18,141 nucleotides of DNA from JACJXF01 sp964349045 (lineage in GTDB: Bacteria > Bacteroidota > Bacteroidia > Bacteroidales > GCA-2748055): positions 1 through 18,141 of the forward strand of contig CAYGFI010000103.1 of the NCBI GenBank assembly GCA_964349045.1, in the 5' to 3' direction. The position numbers and the translations under genes are program-made. The stretch's first letter is position 1; every line of letters starts with the position of its first letter. This document shows positions 13,453 through 18,141 of the stretch, one piece after another. The notes under the pieces were generated by a model. That model ran no database searches. It saw only the letters and a list, made by a program, of their open reading frames with translations, and had not been told where the DNA came from.

Positions 13453-16400
13453 TTATTTCCAATCATCATCTCTGATTCTGGAAAGTTGTTCTTCGAAGGG
13501 AATTTCTCTTAACCGTTTAGCAGATTCAGTGAAGAACTGGTAATTTTGAAGAATCTCCAGTTGTTTTCTTTTAAATTCAAGCACATCTAAAGATTTCATG
13601 TAGTGATTCTGTTCGAGAAACAGGAGTTTGTATAGCCTTATAAAATCTGCTCTTCCAATGAATTCCATTTTAATATCATAAAGTATCATTTCCAGCATAT
13701 TCTTTGGTTCAGGAGGCCATTTGGAAGAAAGAATGAGATTACTGATCACAGTTATCTGTTTTTCAGAATAGTTATATTCCGGGAGAATCATCCGGGCAAA
13801 TTCTGCTGATTTGTTTTCCGGGTTTTCATATTCCGTGGTATAACCGACATTTAGAAGCAAAGCAGTAGTGCGTATCAGGAGTGTTTCCTCGAGATCCAGT
13901 TCTGATGCTTTAGCCAGTAAACCACTGTATTCATAGAGATGACGGGCATAGTCATAATTATGGAAATGAAGATTTTTATTAAGTTCAGCTTCAAGTTTAG
14001 AGTGTACAAATTCTTCAAGATCAGTAAGCCGGAGTAATTGAATTTTCAGGAAGAAAATCCGGTTAGGAAGGCCAAGCAGATTGACGGATAATTCCGGTCG
14101 GAGATTTTTTACAAAATACATTTCGATATTACCTTTGTACTTTACAGGTAATTTACCACGGTAATCGCAAATAAAATAATCCTTAACAAGTTTGTACGTT
14201 TCACTTGAAATATTTACTTTACCTGCCTCACCTGTTGTTTCCATACGGCTGGCAGTATTTACGGTATCTCCCCATATATCGAAAGATCTTTTTTTATGAC
14301 CGATAATTCCTGCAATCACGGGTCCGGAATGAATACCAATGCGTAAATCCCATATATCAATTTTCGTTTTTTTCAACTGCTTCATATAATTCTGCATTTC
14401 CAGAGCAGCCAGTACAACTTCAATCGGGTTAGTAATACTTTTTTTTGGAATTCCTCCTGCCGCCATATAAGCATCACCGATTGTTTTAATTTTTTCAATA
14501 TTATATTTTTCAACAACCGAATCGAAATGAAAAAAGAACCGGTCGAGTTCATCAATCATGGCTTCCGGATCCATAGACTCAGCTATCTTCGTAAATCCCT
14601 GAATATCACTAAATAGGACAGTTACCATATCGTATTTTTCCCAAGGTGTTTTTTCTTTAACTTTATCCTCATCGATATTGGAATAGAAATTAAAGTTTCT
14701 GTTTTGGGTAGACTCTCCGGTATTACCTATACCAGGAATACGTTTGGAAAGATTATGATCACCATCTCTTAAAGGATAGATTTCCCTGGACTTGTGCAGA
14801 TTCAATAAATAAGATTTATATACCATGAAAAGTAATATTCCACCTGCAGTAATATAAAGTATATAAGCCCACCATGTGCGATAAAAGGGAGGATTTATCC
14901 GGAAAAAGATTGTAGTAACATCTGAAGTTTCATTCAGATAATCTTTACAACGAATCTTAAGATCATAATGACCTTCTTTCAGGTTACTTAATACTATATA
15001 AGAATTATTGCTCCATTCTGACCATATTTTATCTGTACCTTTAAGATAGTGCTGATATTTTACTTTGTCATCGAGGTAATCAGTTGAGCTAAGTTCAAAT
15101 CGCAAATCATTTTGATCATAGGCTATATTATTCAGATGTGTTCGCAGTGGCACCCTAAAAAAATTATAAGATATTCCCTGATATAATACCTGATCACCTG
15201 CAAATACTCCCTTAATTATTACCTCGAATTTTCTGGAGAATGAAGTATAAATAGTAAGATCGAGTAAAAAAACCTGTATTCCGGAAGAAAGGATAATTTT
15301 ATGATCTCCGATATAATCCACGGATAGGTCAGACAAACTGAGGGTGGGTGGCAAAACAATCCCGGAAAAAGTTTTTTCGATGTTGCTCCCAAACCATAAA
15401 ACATTGTTTTTATCCTGATTTACAGTTAGAATGCAGAGATTATTTTCGGAGTCTTCATCGATCCTTATAAATTTTCCGCTGCAGATTTCATTTGAAAGAG
15501 ATCTTTCATGAAAAAGCAGACTATCAGCGAAAGAATATACTTTATCAGATGTAAGAATATGCAGTTTTTTTTGCCAGGTAAATAATTCTATGATTCCAAT
15601 ATTATGGGGAGTACTGATTTTAACAGGATTTTGACCAGGGGACTCCGGGCTCTTATACAAATAAAGATTTGTTCCATCTGAAATCCATAATCCTGAATCG
15701 TTTGATAAGATTTTCAATGGAGAAATGGGTGGGATAAGGCTGGTTGAGTCAGTGAGTTTGTTTCCATCAAAAGTAAGAATCCTTATTTTGCCCGGTTCGG
15801 AAATATAAAGATTATGAGTGACCAGGTTCCAGCTCTGATCAAGCATATTACCTGTATATATCGTGTTGTAAAGATTTTTATTGAACAGGATGATTTTATT
15901 ATAGGTAAATATGAGCAGGCCATGAACAGTTGGAATAAGACGATAGCAAAATTCCGTTACCGGAGTTTGGATGAAATTTTCCCCCGGTGATTCAAGATAA
16001 AATAAGCCATTGGTGGCAGCAACAAAGATTTTATTATCAAAAACTTTTATATCACGGATGTTGTTATACCCATAAGGGAAATGAGAAATAATGCCGGTTG
16101 AGGAAGGATATTCCATCCGGCTGATTGATTTATCCTGAAGAATCCAGATATTTCCTGAACCTTCCTGAACGATCTGTACGATATTTGAATTCGGTATATC
16201 AAATTTTGTATTAAAACGGGATTTATTTTTGCCATTTTTATCATATAAGAACAAGGTATTATGAGCATCAGAAAAGATATATTCATTTGAATTTACAAAA
16301 ATCCCGTGAATTAATTCAGCAATATCTAATGTTGGCCATTCAGAAATTACATTAAAAGAACGATTAGTAATTAAGCACTTATTTTCATTGGTTACTATAA

Positions 16401-17064
16401 GATAACCTTCTTCATGTTCGAGTATTAATTTTACAGGTGCGCAATTTAAAGTGTAACTTTTTTCTAAAATATTTCCCTGAAAAACATTAATTCTGTTACC
16501 CGTATTGAGCGATATCAGATTTTGTCTGCACATAAAAATTTTTCCATCGGCAAAACCGGTTTCCAAAATTTTAAAATCCCTCGAATTACAGGAAATCAGG
16601 AATGAATCTGACGTAAAATAAAGCGTTTTATCGACACACAGAATATCTTCGGCTTTTTTGAATGGTTTAATTTTTTCCGGCAGAAAAGCGTTCAGGGATT
16701 GTGCCACGAATTTTTGTGACGAATCAGCAGAAAGATATCCAAGGGTATTATCCCCGGAGAAAAAAATTGTATTATTGGAATTACGGGAAAGAATGATTTG
16801 CCCTTTGATGTGAATATACGACCAGGAAAACCCGTTATAGATGCTTATTTTATCTTCCTGTCCCAGGAACATTATCCCGGATTCATCGAAAACAATACTG
16901 TAATTTGGAGAGGTATTAATTATTTTATTGGGTTCAAAACTTCTGATTATTGGGGTGCTTTTAAGCAATGAATCAGGTAAGGAAGCTGAATTTACGGAGT
17001 GACATGAAAACAATAAGCTTAAAAAAAATATCTTAATCTTATACGTATCATTAAGAAAATACAT
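13453..17064 (-). CDS. Propeller sensor-adenylate cyclase with a degenerate HD domain
   Basis: 1203 residues. A signal peptide (about 1-27) leads into roughly 600 residues of repeated beta-strand units like the two-component-regulator propellers of Bacteroidetes hybrid sensors. A Y_Y_Y domain follows (about 665-727, with KIWSEWSNNSYIVLSNLKEG), then one membrane helix (about 728-750, WWAYILYITAGGILLFMVY). The cytoplasmic class III cyclase domain spans about 810-985. Metal-binding aspartates are in VLFSDIQGFT and KTIGDAYM. KTIGD and FDIWGDTVNTASRM carry the Lys and Asp typical of adenylate rather than guanylate cyclases. The last ~170 residues resemble an HD domain but have LLLNVGY where LLHDxGY is expected. 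LFSC in the signal region could be a weak lipobox. It likely converts a periplasmic ligand signal into cAMP. Confidence 0.88.
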   Translation of the reverse strand: MYFLNDTYKIKIFFLSLLFSCHSVNSASLPDSLLKSTPIIRSFEPNKIINTSPNYSIVFDESGIMFLGQEDKISIYNGFSWSYIHIKGQIILSRNSNNTIFFSGDNTLGYLSADSSQKFVAQSLNAFLPEKIKPFKKAEDILCVDKTLYFTSDSFLISCNSRDFKILETGFADGKIFMCRQNLISLNTGNRINVFQGNILEKSYTLNCAPVKLILEHEEGYLIVTNENKCLITNRSFNVISEWPTLDIAELIHGIFVNSNEYIFSDAHNTLFLYDKNGKNKSRFNTKFDIPNSNIVQIVQEGSGNIWILQDKSISRMEYPSSTGIISHFPYGYNNIRDIKVFDNKIFVAATNGLFYLESPGENFIQTPVTEFCYRLIPTVHGLLIFTYNKIILFNKNLYNTIYTGNMLDQSWNLVTHNLYISEPGKIRILTFDGNKLTDSTSLIPPISPLKILSNDSGLWISDGTNLYLYKSPESPGQNPVKISTPHNIGIIELFTWQKKLHILTSDKVYSFADSLLFHERSLSNEICSGKFIRIDEDSENNLCILTVNQDKNNVLWFGSNIEKTFSGIVLPPTLSLSDLSVDYIGDHKIILSSGIQVFLLDLTIYTSFSRKFEVIIKGVFAGDQVLYQGISYNFFRVPLRTHLNNIAYDQNDLRFELSSTDYLDDKVKYQHYLKGTDKIWSEWSNNSYIVLSNLKEGHYDLKIRCKDYLNETSDVTTIFFRINPPFYRTWWAYILYITAGGILLFMVYKSYLLNLHKSREIYPLRDGDHNLSKRIPGIGNTGESTQNRNFNFYSNIDEDKVKEKTPWEKYDMVTVLFSDIQGFTKIAESMDPEAMIDELDRFFFHFDSVVEKYNIEKIKTIGDAYMAAGGIPKKSITNPIEVVLAALEMQNYMKQLKKTKIDIWDLRIGIHSGPVIAGIIGHKKRSFDIWGDTVNTASRMETTGEAGKVNISSETYKLVKDYFICDYRGKLPVKYKGNIEMYFVKNLRPELSVNLLGLPNRIFFLKIQLLRLTDLEEFVHSKLEAELNKNLHFHNYDYARHLYEYSGLLAKASELDLEETLLIRTTALLLNVGYTTEYENPENKSAEFARMILPEYNYSEKQITVISNLILSSKWPPEPKNMLEMILYDIKMEFIGRADFIRLYKLLFLEQNHYMKSLDVLEFKRKQLEILQNYQFFTESAKRLREIPFEEQLSRIRDDDWK

Positions 17065-17104
17065 AACTTGTGAGTTGAAATGGGAAGTTGTTTCTAACCA
17101 CGAT

Positions 17105-17112
17105 CAAATTTA
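17105..17112 (-). promoter_or_regulatory. -7 element of the cyclase gene
   Basis: The minus strand reads TAAATTTG, an exact TAnnTTTG match, 40 bases upstream of the ATG at 17064. The -33 region is AT-rich without a well-placed TTG. No equivalent element is seen for the divergent usp gene. Confidence 0.4.
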
Positions 17113-17158
17113 AATAAATATTCAATAAATCATAAATTAATCTATAAATCCGGGATTA

Positions 17159-17995
17159 ATGGAAAACCTAAACAAGCCGATAATTGTACCCTGGGATTTT
17201 ACTGAAATCTCCCAATTTGCTTTTGAGCATGCAGTTAATTTATCTAAAATACTTAAAAAGGATATTATACTGCTGCACATTGTAGAAAATCCTGAGGCCA
17301 TAGAATCCTCCTTTGAGAAACTCAAACTTAAAACTCAGGAGCTAAAGAATAACTTTATGGTAAATTCTCATCCTGTTGTTAAAACAGGGAATATTTTTGA
17401 GACCATAAAGGAAGTTTCTCATGAATATAAGGCCGAAATGGTTGTTATGGGAACTCACGGTATCAAAGGGATTCAGAGGTTTACCGGGAGCCGGGCTCTT
17501 AAAGTTATTGCCAATTCTAAAATGCCTTTTGTTGTTATTCAGGATAAACCAAAAAGTCCGAAGTTCGATAAAATAGTTTTCCCGATTGATTTCAGAACTG
17601 AAAATAAGGAGAAAGTAAGTTATGTAAACTATCTATCTGCTAATTTCAATGCTAAATTTTTATTGTTCAAAAGAAAGGTAGCAGATAAAGGATTTAGAAA
17701 GAAAATTGCTTCCAATTTGTTATATGTTGAGACTTTTTTCAGGAATAACAATGTTGAATATGAAATTTTCAATGCTGAAGGTAAAATGAGTTTTGAAAAA
17801 GAAACTGTAAAGTTCAGCAAGGATCAGGAAGCTGATATGATACTTGTAATTACAACCAGAGATATTAATTTCATTGATTATTTAATGGCAGCCAAAGAGC
17901 AATATGTAATTGCTAACCCGGAGAAAATTCCCGTTATGTGCATAAATCCAAAACCTGCTAAACTTGCTTCAGGTTTCAGGGCACTGGGGGGTTAA
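17159..17995 (+). CDS. Universal stress protein, tandem UspA domains
   Basis: 278 residues with two UspA-like halves. The first (about 5-128) begins KPIIVPWDFTEISQFAFEHA and carries the nucleotide-binding loop GTHGIKGIQRFTGS (98-111). The spacing in that loop is G-2x-G-8x-G-S, one residue shorter than the usual G-2x-G-9x-G-S. The second half (about 135-265) begins KIVFPIDF but has TTRDINFIDYLMAAKE where the loop should be, so it probably does not bind ATP. Such tandem proteins act in starvation or stress survival, often by unknown mechanisms. It is transcribed divergently from the cyclase gene across 94 bases, so shared control is possible but unproven. Confidence 0.9.
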   Translation: MENLNKPIIVPWDFTEISQFAFEHAVNLSKILKKDIILLHIVENPEAIESSFEKLKLKTQELKNNFMVNSHPVVKTGNIFETIKEVSHEYKAEMVVMGTHGIKGIQRFTGSRALKVIANSKMPFVVIQDKPKSPKFDKIVFPIDFRTENKEKVSYVNYLSANFNAKFLLFKRKVADKGFRKKIASNLLYVETFFRNNNVEYEIFNAEGKMSFEKETVKFSKDQEADMILVITTRDINFIDYLMAAKEQYVIANPEKIPVMCINPKPAKLASGFRALGG

Positions 17996-18026
17996 TGGGT
18001 TTTTTGGGATCTCTGCAAAGAAATAT

Positions 18027-18045
18027 ATCATTTTGTATGATTTTT
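18027..18045 (+). terminator. Weak terminator-like hairpin after usp
   Basis: ATCAT (18027-18031) pairs with ATGAT (18037-18041) over a 5-base loop and is followed by four T. The stem is short and AT-rich. The rest of 17996-18141 holds no supported gene. Confidence 0.3.
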
Positions 18046-18141
18046 AATCAGGTATGGCTTTGGAATCTGCCCCTCTAAATCTTTAGCCTCAAGCCGGGAG
18101 TCTTTTTCCATATATGCAGAAATATCAGGAATTATTACTTA

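Noticed and set aside
18028..18138. Minus-strand 3' end of a gene at the right edge (reads VIIPDISAYMEKDS...)
   Set aside because: It looks mildly protein-like, but an in-frame TAA lies at 18141-18139, so it is at most a 36-codon fragment and may be chance.

Overview
The window looks like chromosomal DNA of a Bacteroidota (Bacteroidetes) bacterium, probably Bacteroidales or a relative. Several points agree: the gene order ftsX - DUF3098 - uppP - truB - queA, the Bacteroidetes-type PspC protein paired with a PadR regulator, few clear Shine-Dalgarno sites, and many -7 elements of the form TAnnTTTG, three of them with a TTG exactly or nearly 20 bases upstream. This assignment rests on recalled family features and was not tested by a search.

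Region 1-1300 is a degraded, repeat-rich flank. It holds a REP-like repeat, a headless C-terminal ORF fragment, a block of 21-bp-phased repeats resembling the multiple transposase sites at IS21-family ends, a large imperfect inverted repeat, a 37-bp tandem repeat, and two oppositely oriented gene fragments. It stops exactly at the 3' end of a tRNA-Gln(UUG) gene. That tRNA appears to be transcribed with a long, strongly folded 5' leader.

Region 1536-3990 is a leftward operon behind one promoter: a small secreted or anchored protein, a PadR regulator and a PspC-domain envelope protein. It ends in a strong terminator, and an imperfect palindrome sits over the -33 region. Divergent from it is a DUF2797 protein with Cys residues that may bind zinc. 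Next come tRNA-Asn(GUU) and a PfkB sugar/nucleoside kinase, divergently transcribed from interlocked promoters.

Region 6276-13430 is a long leftward cluster of core genes. In transcription order it carries ilvE (branched-chain aminotransferase), ftsX (division/cell-wall hydrolase control), a DUF3098 membrane protein, uppP (undecaprenyl-PP recycling), truB and queA (tRNA modification), a GH3-family acyl-adenylating enzyme, and a deoxynucleoside kinase. Spacings are short, with one 4-bp overlap. ilvE and ftsX each have a recognisable promoter. The deoxynucleoside kinase converges on pfkB with an 18-bp overlap of coding ends.

Region 13453-17995 holds the most unusual gene: a 1203-residue sensor with a periplasmic two-component-type propeller, a Y_Y_Y domain, one membrane helix, a class III adenylate cyclase domain and a C-terminal HD-like domain that has lost its metal ligands. 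A universal stress protein gene is transcribed divergently from it. The last ~140 bases hold no gene I can support.
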